A DNA stretch of 64,000 bases, from NCBI RefSeq assembly GCF_000720135.1, contig NZ_JOIU01000003.1, positions 124,001 through 188,000 of the forward strand, given 5' to 3'. The notes under the pieces are model-generated. The model was not told the DNA's origin. It worked only from the letters and a program-made list of their open reading frames with translations, and ran no database searches. How positions within the stretch are numbered: position 1 is the first letter of the stretch; each line of letters begins with the position of its first letter. Positions 1 through 8,134 of the stretch are shown in pieces. The position numbers and the translations under genes are program-made. The DNA is from Streptomyces sp. NRRL S-1022. GTDB taxonomy: Bacteria > Actinomycetota > Actinomycetes > Streptomycetales > Streptomycetaceae.

Positions 1-193
1 GCCGGCTGTGCCCGCGCGGCACCCGGCGGTAGACCAGCACCGTGGGCGGGCCGCCCGCCGGGTCGGGGACGGGGATGCGGTACGTCTTCGGGGGGTGCCC
101 GGTGGGGCCGAGCAGGACGGGCAGCACGCGCCCGTCCATGGGGCCGCCCTCGAAGGGGGTGTCGTGGCTCTTCACCAGCTCAGTCTCGGTCAT
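1..193 (-). CDS. Hypothetical protein, partial (C-terminus outside window)
   Basis: An ATG on the minus strand at 193 opens a frame that runs off the left edge, giving about 64 residues that begin MTETELVKSHDTPFEGG and contain a GGPMDGR stretch followed by proline-rich sequence. No signal peptide, membrane segment or known domain is visible. Its start lies inside the end of the TetR gene (14-base overlap), so the two are probably co-transcribed and translationally coupled. I do not recognise the family. The short visible part limits confidence to the existence of the gene. Confidence 0.55.
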   Translation of the reverse strand, partial: MTETELVKSHDTPFEGGPMDGRVLPVLLGPTGHPPKTYRIPVPDPAGGPPTVLVYRRVPRGHSR

Positions 194-836
194 CCCCGGC
201 GAGCGCGGCGACGAGGCCGGCGGTCTGCGGGTCCCGGGCCGCGGTGACCGTGAGCGCGGCCACGAACTGCTCCACCAGCCAGTCGCGCAGCTCCGCGGCC
301 GGGGGCTGCTTGTCCTCGTCCAGCCACATCAGGGAGGCCGCCTCCACGGCCGTGATCCACATCCGGACCGTCATGCGCAGCCAGGGGCCCGGACCGGTGA
401 CGCCGAGGTGCCGGTAGATGTGCTCGGCGGCGGACCGGCGCACCCCGTCCACGATGGCGCCGGTGCGGGAGGTCTCCACCACGCTGCCGCCCTGGAGCAG
501 CGCGCTGAACCCGGTGTCGTGCCCGTCCACGAAGGCCAGGTAGCGGTCCAGGGCGCGGGACAGGCGGGGCAGCGGCGCCCCCTGGCGGGGCTCGTCGAAG
601 CAGTGCCTCAGCTCCTCGGCGGCGGAGCGCAGCGCGGCCTCGTACAGCTGCTGCTTGCCGCCGGGGAAGTACCGGTACACCAGCGGCCGCGAGACCCCGG
701 CCGCCTCCGCCACGTCGTCCAGGGAGACGTCCTCGGGGGCGCGGTGCGCGAAGAGGCTCAGGGCGGTGTCGAGGAGCTGGCTGCGCCGTTCCTCGACGCT
801 CAGCCGGCGGTACGCGGGGGTGGCCGACGGGGTCAT
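180..836 (-). CDS. TetR-family transcriptional regulator
   Basis: Predicted DNA-binding repressor of about 218 residues, normal for TetR. The N-terminal helix-turn-helix lies at roughly residues 25-60: it contains DVSLDDVAEAAGVSRPLVYRYF, here read as DVSLDDVAEA then GVSRPLVYRYF, the classic TetR recognition-helix pattern. The C-terminal two thirds is the helical ligand/dimer domain. I chose the ATG at 836 because an upstream in-frame start would add 17 arginine/alanine-rich residues that do not look like TetR sequence. It lies downstream of the diiron oxygenase gene on the same strand (78-base gap) and is a plausible regulator of the divergent diiron-protein pair, whose shared promoter region carries palindromes. 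The ligand is unknown. Confidence 0.9.
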   Translation of the reverse strand: MTPSATPAYRRLSVEERRSQLLDTALSLFAHRAPEDVSLDDVAEAAGVSRPLVYRYFPGGKQQLYEAALRSAAEELRHCFDEPRQGAPLPRLSRALDRYLAFVDGHDTGFSALLQGGSVVETSRTGAIVDGVRRSAAEHIYRHLGVTGPGPWLRMTVRMWITAVEAASLMWLDEDKQPPAAELRDWLVEQFVAALTVTAARDPQTAGLVAALAGDDRD

Positions 837-914
837 GGCCAGCAGCCTAATCGCCGCCCCGGCCCGCCGTTCTCCCGTTGCCGGCAAGGGCCGACAGGGG
901 CCGGCCGCCCACGG

Positions 915-1853
915 CTACGCCAGCAGGCCCGACGACCTCCACAGCCGCCGGCCGACGCCCCGCAGCACCCCGATGTCGTCCAGGAAGTCCGTCAGCCGCT
1001 TCGCGCCCGACTGCATGACCTCCCGGCGGTGCCCGCTCGCCTTCACCTGAGCCATCGCCTCCCGCTTGTCCAGGCCGACGTTGGTGTAGACGTCCGGGTT
1101 GACGAAGGCGACCGAGAAGACGCGGGCGAACTCGCCCGAGGTGACCCGGGTGAACTCCTGGGACCACTTCGGCGCGGTCGCCATCTGGCGCCGCAGCTCC
1201 TCGCGGGCGTACCGCACGTGCCGGGCCTCCTCGACCACGTGGATGCGGGTGACGCCCCGGATCAGCGTCTGGACCCGCTCGTCCGGGAAGGTCAGCCGCT
1301 GCATCCAGTCCAGGACCTCCTCGCCGAGCAGCGTGGCGGTGAAGGAACCGGGGGTGGTGGAGATCGTCTTGAACAGCCGGCCCAGGTTCTGGTGGGCGCG
1401 GCTGACCGGGTACCAGGGCGTGCCGCCGTGCGATATCAGCCGCGCGAACATCTTGGAGTGCCGGCACTCGTCCTCGATCTCGGTGAGCGCGTAGCGCACG
1501 TGGGCGCTCGTCGCCGCCTTGTCGTAGATGTGCCGGACCAGCAGCTGCATCAGGATGATCTCGAACCAGATGCCGAGCGAGGCCAGTGCGGCGGCCTCGT
1601 GCTGCGAGAGCAGGATCCGCTGCTCCTCGCTCATCCGCTTCCACATCGGGGTGTCGTACAGCGAGACCAGTTCCGGCGGCCAGAACCACTTGCCCTCCTC
1701 GAAGGGCGCGTCCCAGTCCAGCTCCTTGTCCGGGTCGAAGGAGTGCTTGGCGGAAGAGACCAGCAGCCGTTCGGCCACCTGCTCCCGGTCCTTGAGCAGG
1801 CCGAGCGCGTCGCGCAGCCCGTCCAGCGCGTCCTCTTCCGTCAGGGTCGTCAT
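915..1853 (-). CDS. AurF-like diiron oxygenase (p-aminobenzoate N-oxygenase superfamily)
   Basis: A 312-residue ferritin-like four-helix protein with the metal-ligand pattern of the AurF/diiron N-oxygenase family: a helix with HE near residue 85, an EDECRHSKMF helix (EXXXH) near 130, GEEVLDW near 180 and VVEEARHVRYA near 210. AurF itself converts arylamines to nitro compounds; in other members the substrate differs, so only 'diiron oxygenase' is safe. Soluble and probably cytoplasmic. It is transcribed away from a second ferritin-like gene, sharing a 121-base intergenic region, with a TetR gene just downstream. There is no biosynthetic cluster around it, which suggests a stand-alone housekeeping or detoxification role rather than antibiotic synthesis. 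Confidence 0.8.
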   Translation of the reverse strand: MTTLTEEDALDGLRDALGLLKDREQVAERLLVSSAKHSFDPDKELDWDAPFEEGKWFWPPELVSLYDTPMWKRMSEEQRILLSQHEAAALASLGIWFEIILMQLLVRHIYDKAATSAHVRYALTEIEDECRHSKMFARLISHGGTPWYPVSRAHQNLGRLFKTISTTPGSFTATLLGEEVLDWMQRLTFPDERVQTLIRGVTRIHVVEEARHVRYAREELRRQMATAPKWSQEFTRVTSGEFARVFSVAFVNPDVYTNVGLDKREAMAQVKASGHRREVMQSGAKRLTDFLDDIGVLRGVGRRLWRSSGLLA

Positions 1854-1894
1854 GGCTCCCTCACCTCGTTACCCGGGGGTAGTCGTCCTGTCTT

Positions 1895-1923
1895 ATAAGA
1901 CTGCTTGTCAGCAAGGTCGTCAA
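1895..1923 (-). promoter_or_regulatory. Predicted sigma-70-type promoter for the diiron oxygenase gene
   Basis: On the minus strand TTGACG (1918-1923), a 17-base spacer and TCTTAT (1895-1900) form a good HrdB-like promoter, placing the transcription start about 35 bases before the ATG at 1853. The spacer contains the inverted repeat CTTG-N4-CAAG and the -10 box overlaps the perfect 12-bp palindrome GTCTTATAAGAC (1890-1901). Both are well placed to be operators, for example for the nearby TetR protein. This is pattern matching only. Confidence 0.5.
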
Positions 1924-1974
1924 TCCCTCGCGCGCAACTTGTTGGCGCCGCGTCCGCGTGTGAGCCTGCCGGGT

Positions 1975-3084
1975 ATGCCGACCCACGACCTCTACGCCGT
2001 TCCCCCGGGAGACTCCCCCTGGCAGGTGCCCGCCACCGGCGCGGCCCGGTTCAGCTGGGAGTACGACGACGGCCGCGACCGCCTGCTCGCCCTGTACCAG
2101 AAGGGCAAGGACAAGCAGTGGGACGGGCGGACGCGCATCGACTGGGACCAGGAGGTCGACCCGTACGACGCCCTGGGCACGCCCGAGGAGGCCATGTCCC
2201 TGTACGGCACCCCGTACTGGGCCAAGCTGTCGCGGAAGGACAAGGGCGAACTGCGCCGGCACTACGCCTCCTGGCAGTTCAGCCAGTTCCTGCACGGCGA
2301 GCAGGGCGCGATGATCTGCGCCGCGCGGATCGTGGAGTCGGTGCCCGACCTGGACGCCAAGTTCTTCTCCGCGACCCAGACCATGGACGAGGCCCGGCAC
2401 GCCGAGATCTACGGCCGGTTCCTGCACGAGAAGATCGGCCTCGTCTACCCGGTCAACGACAACCTCCAGTCGCTGCTCGGCGACACCCTGCGCGACAGCC
2501 GCTGGGACATGCCCTACCTCGGCATGCAGGTACTGATCGAGGGTCTGGCGCTGGCCGCCTTCGGCATGATCCGGGACACCACGAACAAGCCCCTGCCCCG
2601 GCAGATCCTGACCTACGTCATGCAGGACGAGGCCCGGCACGTCGCCTTCGGCCGCATGGCACTGCGCGACCACTACCGGCAGCTCACCGAGGCCGAACTG
2701 CGCGAGCGCGAGGAGTTCGTCATCGAGGGCTGCTACCTGATGCGCGACCGGCTGCGCGGGGTGGAGGTGCTGGAGAACTTCGGCATCCCGAAGGCCGAGG
2801 CGGAGGCGCTGAGCGAACGGTCCGAGTTCCTCCGGCTCTTCCGGAAGCTGCTCTTCAGCCGCATCGTCCCGTGCGTCAAGGACATCGGCCTGTGGGGCAA
2901 GCGGCTCCAGCAGGCCTACGTGGACATGGGCGTCCTGGAGCTGGGCGACTCCGACCTGGACCTGCTGATGGCGCAGGACGAGGAGCTGGCCGAGCGGCTG
3001 GACACCGAGCGCTTCGCCGCCGAGGAGCGGGCACGGGTGGCTGAGGTGGAGGAGGCGATCGAGTCGGGCGCCGCCGGGGACTGA
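1975..3084 (+). CDS. Ferritin-like diiron protein
   Basis: A 369-residue predominantly helical protein with two DEARH metal-binding helices (DEARHAEIYGR near residue 140 and DEARHVAFGRM near 220) plus a preceding glutamate helix (HGEQGAM near 105), the layout of ferritin-like/ribonucleotide-reductase-like diiron enzymes. Family members are poorly characterised oxygenases or oxidases; the substrate cannot be read from the sequence. The acidic C-terminal 40 residues are a probable coiled coil. The ATG at 1975 is preferred to an in-frame GTG at 1960; no strong Shine-Dalgarno separates them. It is divergent from the AurF-like gene, so two different diiron proteins seem to be controlled from one intergenic region and may act in one pathway. 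Confidence 0.75.
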   Translation: MPTHDLYAVPPGDSPWQVPATGAARFSWEYDDGRDRLLALYQKGKDKQWDGRTRIDWDQEVDPYDALGTPEEAMSLYGTPYWAKLSRKDKGELRRHYASWQFSQFLHGEQGAMICAARIVESVPDLDAKFFSATQTMDEARHAEIYGRFLHEKIGLVYPVNDNLQSLLGDTLRDSRWDMPYLGMQVLIEGLALAAFGMIRDTTNKPLPRQILTYVMQDEARHVAFGRMALRDHYRQLTEAELREREEFVIEGCYLMRDRLRGVEVLENFGIPKAEAEALSERSEFLRLFRKLLFSRIVPCVKDIGLWGKRLQQAYVDMGVLELGDSDLDLLMAQDEELAERLDTERFAAEERARVAEVEEAIESGAAGD

Positions 3085-3131
3085 CCGGGCGCGGTGCCGC
3101 CGGTGTCACCCGGGTGCAGTAGCGTGCTGGC

Positions 3132-3971
3132 GTGTCCATGCCTCCGCCGCCGCAGAATCCCGGCCCCTACGGCCAGCAGCCCCCGCAGCAGCCGGGACCG
3201 TACGGCCAGCAGCCCCCGGGGCCGTACGGCTCCCCGTACCCCCAGCAGCCCTACCCCCAGCAGCAGCCCTACCCCCAGCAGCAGCCGTACCCGGCTCAGC
3301 AGCCCTACACCGGCTGGGGCGTGCCGCCCATGGTCCCGCCCCCGAGGAAGCGGCGGATCGGCCTGGTGCTCGGCATCGTGGGCGGAGTCGTCGCGGCCGT
3401 CGTGGTGCTGCTCATCGTGCTCGGGATGGTGGCCGAGAGCGGCTTCCCCGCTGCGGACTACAAGCTGACCCTGCCCGGCAAGCTGCTCGACGGGAAGTAC
3501 GCACTCGTCGACGACCTCTCCGGGTCCGAGGGCAAGAAGATCAGCGACGAGGCCGACGGAGCCTGGGACGCCAAGGACACCCACGGGGTGGTCGGCACCT
3601 ACAGCCCCGGCGGTGACGAGACCAAGGGCACCCTGGTGGTGTCCGGCATGTACGGCCGGTTCAAGAACACCGGCGAGGCCCGTACGAACATGATGAAGGG
3701 CGCCGGCGAGGGCGACAGCGCCACGATCGCCGTACCGCCCAAGGACTTCGAGCTGGACGGCGTCACCATCGCTTGCGAGGTGATGACCGAGGAGCACCTG
3801 GGCACGAAGATCACCGTGCCGGTGTGCGCGTGGGCCGACGGCAACACCGGGGCCACGGTCGCCGAAGTGGCCACGGAAGCCATGAGCCAGGCCCCCTCGG
3901 ACGTCGACCTGGAGGCGTTCGCGCGCAAGACCCTCACGATCCGCTCGGAGATGCGGGGGCCGCTCGGCTGA
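3132..3971 (+). CDS. Proline/glutamine-rich single-pass membrane protein
   Basis: About 279 residues. Residues 1-65 are low-complexity PYGQQP / PYPQQQ repeats, followed by a basic PRKRR stop and one hydrophobic segment (about residues 75-98, IGLVLGIVGGVVAAVVVLLIVLG). The remaining 180 residues should lie outside the cell. This Pro-rich cytoplasmic tail plus single TM plus extracytoplasmic domain layout is very common in Streptomyces but no enzymatic motif is seen. GTG at 3132 and ATG at 3138 are both possible starts. It is convergent with the PBP2 gene, whose stop is only four bases away, so a shared terminator or antisense overlap is likely. Function unknown. Confidence 0.8.
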   Translation: MSMPPPPQNPGPYGQQPPQQPGPYGQQPPGPYGSPYPQQPYPQQQPYPQQQPYPAQQPYTGWGVPPMVPPPRKRRIGLVLGIVGGVVAAVVVLLIVLGMVAESGFPAADYKLTLPGKLLDGKYALVDDLSGSEGKKISDEADGAWDAKDTHGVVGTYSPGGDETKGTLVVSGMYGRFKNTGEARTNMMKGAGEGDSATIAVPPKDFELDGVTIACEVMTEEHLGTKITVPVCAWADGNTGATVAEVATEAMSQAPSDVDLEAFARKTLTIRSEMRGPLG

Positions 3972-3974
3972 CCC

Positions 3975-5471
3975 TCACCGCCCGAGCACGGCCCGCATCA
4001 CGTCCCGCGCGATCGGCGCCGCGTCCCCGCCGCCGCTGATCTCGCCCCGGTCCGCGGAGGCGTCCTCCACCACCACCGCGACCGCCACCTGCGGCTCCGG
4101 CGCGTCCTCGCTCTGCGCCCAGGAGAGGAACCAGGCGTACGGCACCCCGGCGTTGCCGACCCCGTGCTGCGCGGTGCCGGTCTTGCCGCCGACCAGCGCG
4201 CCGGGGATCGCCGCGTTGGTGCCGGTGCCCTCCTCGACCACGCCGGCCATCAGCTCCTTGAGCCGGGCCGCCGTGTCCGGCCGCATCACCTGCCGCCCCG
4301 GCCGGGCCGCGCTGCCGCCGACCGTCTCGCCGCCGTACCGGGTGGTCCGCTCCACCAGGTACGGCGGACGCAGCCGGCCGCCGTCCGCGACCGCCGCCGC
4401 GACCATCGCCATCTGCAACGGGGTGGCCCGCGTGTTGTACTGCCCGATCGAGGACAGCGCCAGCTGCGCCCGGTCCACCCTGGTGTCGAAGGTGCTGGGC
4501 GACACGGCGAAGGGGATGCGCACACCGGTGTCGTTGAACCCGAACGCCTGGGCCGTCGTCGCCATGTCCCGCACCCCCACGTCCACGCCCAGCTTGGCGA
4601 AGACCGTGTTGCAGGACCACTCGAAGGCGTCCCGCACCGAGGCGTTCCGGCACCCGTCGCCCTCGTTGGTCAGCCGGGTGGTGGTGCCGGGCAGCCGGTA
4701 GGGGTCGGGGGAGTCGGTGGACGCGTCCAGGTCCGTGACCACGCCCGCGTCCAGCGCCGCCGCCGCGGTGACCACCTTGAACGTCGACCCCGGCGGATAG
4801 GTCTGCCGGACCGCCCGGTTCAGCATCGGCTTCTCCGGGTCGTGGTTGAGCCGGGCCCACGCCGCCGACACCGCCTCGTTGTTGCCCGACAGCTCCGACG
4901 GGTCGTACGACGGGCTGGTCACCAGCGCCAGCACGCGGCCCGTGGACGGCTCGACCGCGGCCACCGCGCCCTTGCGCCCGGCGAGCCCCCGGTACGCGGC
5001 CTCCTGCGCCCGCCGGCTGAGGGTCGTCACCACGTCCCCGCCGCGGCTCGGCGCCCGGGTCACGTCGCTCCACAGCTGCAGCGGCGCCAGCAGCGGATCG
5101 GTGCCCGAGAGCACCCCGTCCTCGGTGTGCTCCAGGAACGCGGTGCCGTACGTCTGCGAGGAGAACCCGGTGACCGGCGCGTACAACGGGCCGTCCTTGT
5201 AAGCCCGTTCGTAACGCAGCTGCTCGCCGGTGTCCACCGACCCGGTGACCGGGTCGCCACCCACCAGGATGTTGCCGCGCGGCTGCTGGTAACGGGCGAT
5301 GGTGGCACGGCGGTTGGCCGGGTTGCCGTCGTACTCCCGGGACTGCACGACCTGCACCCGCGCCGCGTTGGCCAGCAGGGCCGCCAGCAGCAGGGCGCAG
5401 AAACCGCAGGCGTGCCGGATGTACTTCCCCATCGGGCGCCCGCCGTCGGGAATCCGGTCGTAGTCGCTCAC
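3975..5471 (-). CDS. pbpA: Class B penicillin-binding protein (PBP2/PbpA-type transpeptidase)
   Basis: About 498 residues, typical length. An N-terminal membrane anchor (residues about 18-38, CGFCALLLAALLANAARVQVV) is followed by a dimerisation region and a transpeptidase domain with the three penicilloyl-serine motifs in order: STFK (in PPGSTFKVV), SCN (in WSCNTVFAK) and KTG (in GGKTGTAQ). It cross-links peptidoglycan peptides outside the membrane, normally partnered with the adjacent SEDS glycosyltransferase. The GTG at 5471 is chosen because GGAGG lies four bases upstream and it overlaps the stop of the FtsW/RodA gene (GTGA), implying translational coupling; an ATG 13 codons later is the alternative. 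It is the last gene of a four-gene operon. Confidence 0.92.
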   Translation of the reverse strand: MSDYDRIPDGGRPMGKYIRHACGFCALLLAALLANAARVQVVQSREYDGNPANRRATIARYQQPRGNILVGGDPVTGSVDTGEQLRYERAYKDGPLYAPVTGFSSQTYGTAFLEHTEDGVLSGTDPLLAPLQLWSDVTRAPSRGGDVVTTLSRRAQEAAYRGLAGRKGAVAAVEPSTGRVLALVTSPSYDPSELSGNNEAVSAAWARLNHDPEKPMLNRAVRQTYPPGSTFKVVTAAAALDAGVVTDLDASTDSPDPYRLPGTTTRLTNEGDGCRNASVRDAFEWSCNTVFAKLGVDVGVRDMATTAQAFGFNDTGVRIPFAVSPSTFDTRVDRAQLALSSIGQYNTRATPLQMAMVAAAVADGGRLRPPYLVERTTRYGGETVGGSAARPGRQVMRPDTAARLKELMAGVVEEGTGTNAAIPGALVGGKTGTAQHGVGNAGVPYAWFLSWAQSEDAPEPQVAVAVVVEDASADRGEISGGGDAAPIARDVMRAVLGR

Positions 5472-6829
5472 GATGCCTCCCGGCCGTCGTACTGGCTGCG
5501 CGCCGAATCGCTCACCCGGACCAGCAGCGCCACGATCGCCCAGTTGGTGACCACCGAGGAGCCCCCCTGGGCGAGGAAGGGCATCGCCATGCCGGTCAGC
5601 GGGATCAGCCCGGTCACCCCGCCCGCGATCACGAACACCTGCAGCGCCACGATCGAGGCCAGCCCGACCGCGAGGAGCCGGCCGAACGGCTCGCGCAGCG
5701 CGAGGCCCGCCCGGTAGCCGCGCTCCACCAGCAGCGCGTACAGCAGCACGATCGCCGCGAGGCCCGCGAGGCCCAGCTCCTCCCCGGCGGTAGCCAGGAT
5801 GAAGTCCGACTTGGCGGCGAAGCCGATCAGGATGGAGTGGCCGAGTCCGAGCCCGGTACCGAGGACCCCGCCGGCGGCGAAGGCGAACAGCGACTGGGAG
5901 AGCTGATTCGGGCCCTGCCCGGCCTCGATGGTGGCGAACGGGTGCAGCCAGTCCTCGATCCGGCCGCCCACGTGCGGCTCCAGCCGCCCCACGGCGAACG
6001 CGCCGAGCACGGCCAGCAGCAGCCCGACCGCGATCCAGCCGGTGCGCCCGGTGGCCACGTACAGCAGCACCACGAACAGCCCGAAGAACAGCAGCGAGGT
6101 CCCGAGGTCCCGCTCCAGCACCAGCACGCCCACGCTCACCAGCCAGATCGTCAGGATCGGCCCGAGCACCCGCCCGGTCGGGAACTGCAGCCGCCACAGC
6201 CGCCGGCCGGTGTACGCGAGCGCGCTGCGGTTGGCGGCCAGATAGGCGGCGAAGAACACCGCGAGCAGCACCTTCGCGAACTCGCCGGGCTGGATGGAGA
6301 ACCCGGCGATCCGGATCCAGATCCGGGCGCCGTTGACCGCCGGGAACAGGATCGGCAGCGCCAGCAGGGCCAGGGCGGCCACCACGCACACGTACGAGTA
6401 CCGCTGGAGCACCCGGTGGTCGCGCAGCACCAGGACGACGGCGATGAACAGGCCCACCCCGAGCGTCGACCACACCAGTTGGGTGGGGGCCGCCTGGTCG
6501 CCCGGTGTCTCCAGGTCCAGCCGGTAGATCAGCACCAGCCCCAGCCCGTTGAGCAGCACGCCGATGGGCAGCGGCAGGGGATCGGCGTACGGCGCCCGGA
6601 TGCGGACCGCGATGTGCGCGAACAGGGCGAGCACGCCGAGGCCGGCCCCGTAGCCGGCGGCGCCCGGCGGGACGGTGCCGGTCCGGGCCAGCCCCACCGC
6701 GCAGTAGCCGTACACGGACAGCAGGACGGCCAGCACGAGCAGGGAGAGTTCGACGCCCCGGCGCCGGGGGAGGCGTGCGGCACGCGCGGGAGCGGGGACC
6801 GCCGCCGTGGTGGTTCCGGCGTTCGTCAT
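5468..6829 (-). CDS. SEDS-family peptidoglycan glycosyltransferase (FtsW/RodA/SpoVE)
   Basis: A 453-residue polytopic membrane protein with about ten hydrophobic helices beginning near residue 25. Signature stretches include the loop GARIWIRIAGFSIQPGEFAK near 190 and the C-terminal GLIPLTGMAMPFLAQGGSS block that identifies SEDS proteins. SEDS proteins polymerise lipid II into glycan strands together with a class B PBP, here the overlapping downstream gene. In Streptomyces several FtsW/RodA paralogues exist; this one is not next to pknB or the mur cluster, so I do not assign it to division or sporulation. The start ATG at 6829 gives a proline/arginine-rich cytoplasmic tail before the first helix. 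Confidence 0.92.
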   Translation of the reverse strand: MTNAGTTTAAVPAPARAARLPRRRGVELSLLVLAVLLSVYGYCAVGLARTGTVPPGAAGYGAGLGVLALFAHIAVRIRAPYADPLPLPIGVLLNGLGLVLIYRLDLETPGDQAAPTQLVWSTLGVGLFIAVVLVLRDHRVLQRYSYVCVVAALALLALPILFPAVNGARIWIRIAGFSIQPGEFAKVLLAVFFAAYLAANRSALAYTGRRLWRLQFPTGRVLGPILTIWLVSVGVLVLERDLGTSLLFFGLFVVLLYVATGRTGWIAVGLLLAVLGAFAVGRLEPHVGGRIEDWLHPFATIEAGQGPNQLSQSLFAFAAGGVLGTGLGLGHSILIGFAAKSDFILATAGEELGLAGLAAIVLLYALLVERGYRAGLALREPFGRLLAVGLASIVALQVFVIAGGVTGLIPLTGMAMPFLAQGGSSVVTNWAIVALLVRVSDSARSQYDGREAS

Positions 6830-6877
6830 GCCCGGAACCTATCCAAATGGGGCGTCTTGTGCCGGGAAGAGGGCCTT

Positions 6878-8134
6878 TCAGGGAGCGGCCGGTTTCGCCG
6901 GCGGCAGCGTCAGCGTGGCCACCGCGCCCCCGTCCACCGCGTTGGTGAAGGTCAGCCCCGCGCCCAGCACCTCCGCCTGGCCCACCGCGATGGTCAGCCC
7001 CAGCCCGTGCCCCGTGGCCCCGCCCTCGGTCCGGAACCGCTGCGGCCCGTGCGCCACCAGGTACCCCGGATACCCGCCGCCGTGGTCGCGCACGGTCACC
7101 ACCGACCCGTCCACCGTCAGCACCACCGGCGGCGCCCCGTGCTTGTGCGCGTTGGCCACCAGGTTCCCCAGCACCCGCTCCAGCCGCCGCCGGTCGGTCT
7201 CCACCCGGACGTCCCGCCGGATCCGCACCTCGGTGTCGGTGCCCGAGGCCCGCACCACCCGCTCGGCCAGCGTCCCCAGCTGCTCCGTGCCGACCTCCAG
7301 CATCTCCCGCCCGGTGTCCAGCCGGGAGATCTCCAGCAGGTCCTCGGTGAGGGTGCGCAGCGCCGCCACCCGGTCCCGCACCAGCTCCGTCGGCCGCCCG
7401 GGCGGCAGCAGCTCGGCCGCCGCGTGCAGCCCGGTCAGCGGGGTGCGCAGCTCGTGCGCGACGTCCGCGGTGAACCGCTGCTCGCTCAGCAGCTTGCTCT
7501 GCAGGGTCGACGCCATCGTGTCCAGGGCCGCGGCCACCGCGGCGACCTCGTCCTGCGGGCGGGTCGGATCCTGGGTCCGGGGGTCGTCCACCCGGGCGTC
7601 CAGGTCCCCGGCGCTGATCCGCCGGGCCACCCGCGCGGTGCCGTGCAGCCGCCGGGTCACCCGGGTCACCGCGAACACGCCGACCAGCACCGTCGCGCCG
7701 ATCGCCAGCCCCGACGACCACAGGATCGACTGGTCGAGACCGGCGATGGTGCGGGACTGCTGCGAGTAGTCGACCTCCACGGCCAGCGCCCGGTGCCCGG
7801 CCACCGGACCCGCCGCCCACATGGCAGGCCGGCCCTGGTGGGTGGCGACCATCGTGCCGCGCTTCCCGGCCACCGCCAGCGTCCGCAGCGGCGCCGGCAG
7901 TCCCTGCGGGTCCACCCCGGCACCCGGCAGCAGCGTGTCCCCGGCCTCGTACGCCCGGGTGGCGTCCGTGAGCCGGGACAGCGCCAGATCGCGGGCCTGG
8001 CCGACGGTCTGGTTGGTCACCGAGACGTGCACGAGCACGCCGAGCAGTGCGGCCAGCGCGCAGCACATCACCGTGATGAACGCGGCGGCCTTGACGGCGA
8101 GGGCCCCGGCCCAGTGGGGCAGCGTGAGCCTCAT
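6878..8134 (-). CDS. Two-component sensor histidine kinase
   Basis: About 418 residues. TM1 lies at roughly 10-35 and TM2 at roughly 155-175, with an extracytoplasmic sensor between them of about 120 residues; then a HAMP linker, the phospho-acceptor helix AHELRTPLTG near 245, an N box (NLVANAHKHG) near 330, and a G2-like loop GATGHGLGLT near 380. It autophosphorylates on the histidine. Its start overlaps the stop of the upstream lipoprotein gene (ATGA), and a SEDS/PBP2 pair lies 48 bases downstream, so envelope or cell-wall status is the likely signal. No response-regulator gene is adjacent; its partner must be elsewhere. Confidence 0.9.
   Translation of the reverse strand: MRLTLPHWAGALAVKAAAFITVMCCALAALLGVLVHVSVTNQTVGQARDLALSRLTDATRAYEAGDTLLPGAGVDPQGLPAPLRTLAVAGKRGTMVATHQGRPAMWAAGPVAGHRALAVEVDYSQQSRTIAGLDQSILWSSGLAIGATVLVGVFAVTRVTRRLHGTARVARRISAGDLDARVDDPRTQDPTRPQDEVAAVAAALDTMASTLQSKLLSEQRFTADVAHELRTPLTGLHAAAELLPPGRPTELVRDRVAALRTLTEDLLEISRLDTGREMLEVGTEQLGTLAERVVRASGTDTEVRIRRDVRVETDRRRLERVLGNLVANAHKHGAPPVVLTVDGSVVTVRDHGGGYPGYLVAHGPQRFRTEGGATGHGLGLTIAVGQAEVLGAGLTFTNAVDGGAVATLTLPPAKPAAP

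Noticed and set aside
915..3084. Antibiotic biosynthetic cluster around the AurF-like gene
   Set aside because: No polyketide, peptide or tailoring genes are next to it; the neighbours are housekeeping.
3975..8066. A single 1363-residue minus-strand open frame
   Set aside because: Only its last third (from 5471) is the PBP2 gene. Upstream it runs through the FtsW/RodA and kinase genes in the wrong frame with Gly/Arg/Ala-rich nonsense; high GC removes stop codons.
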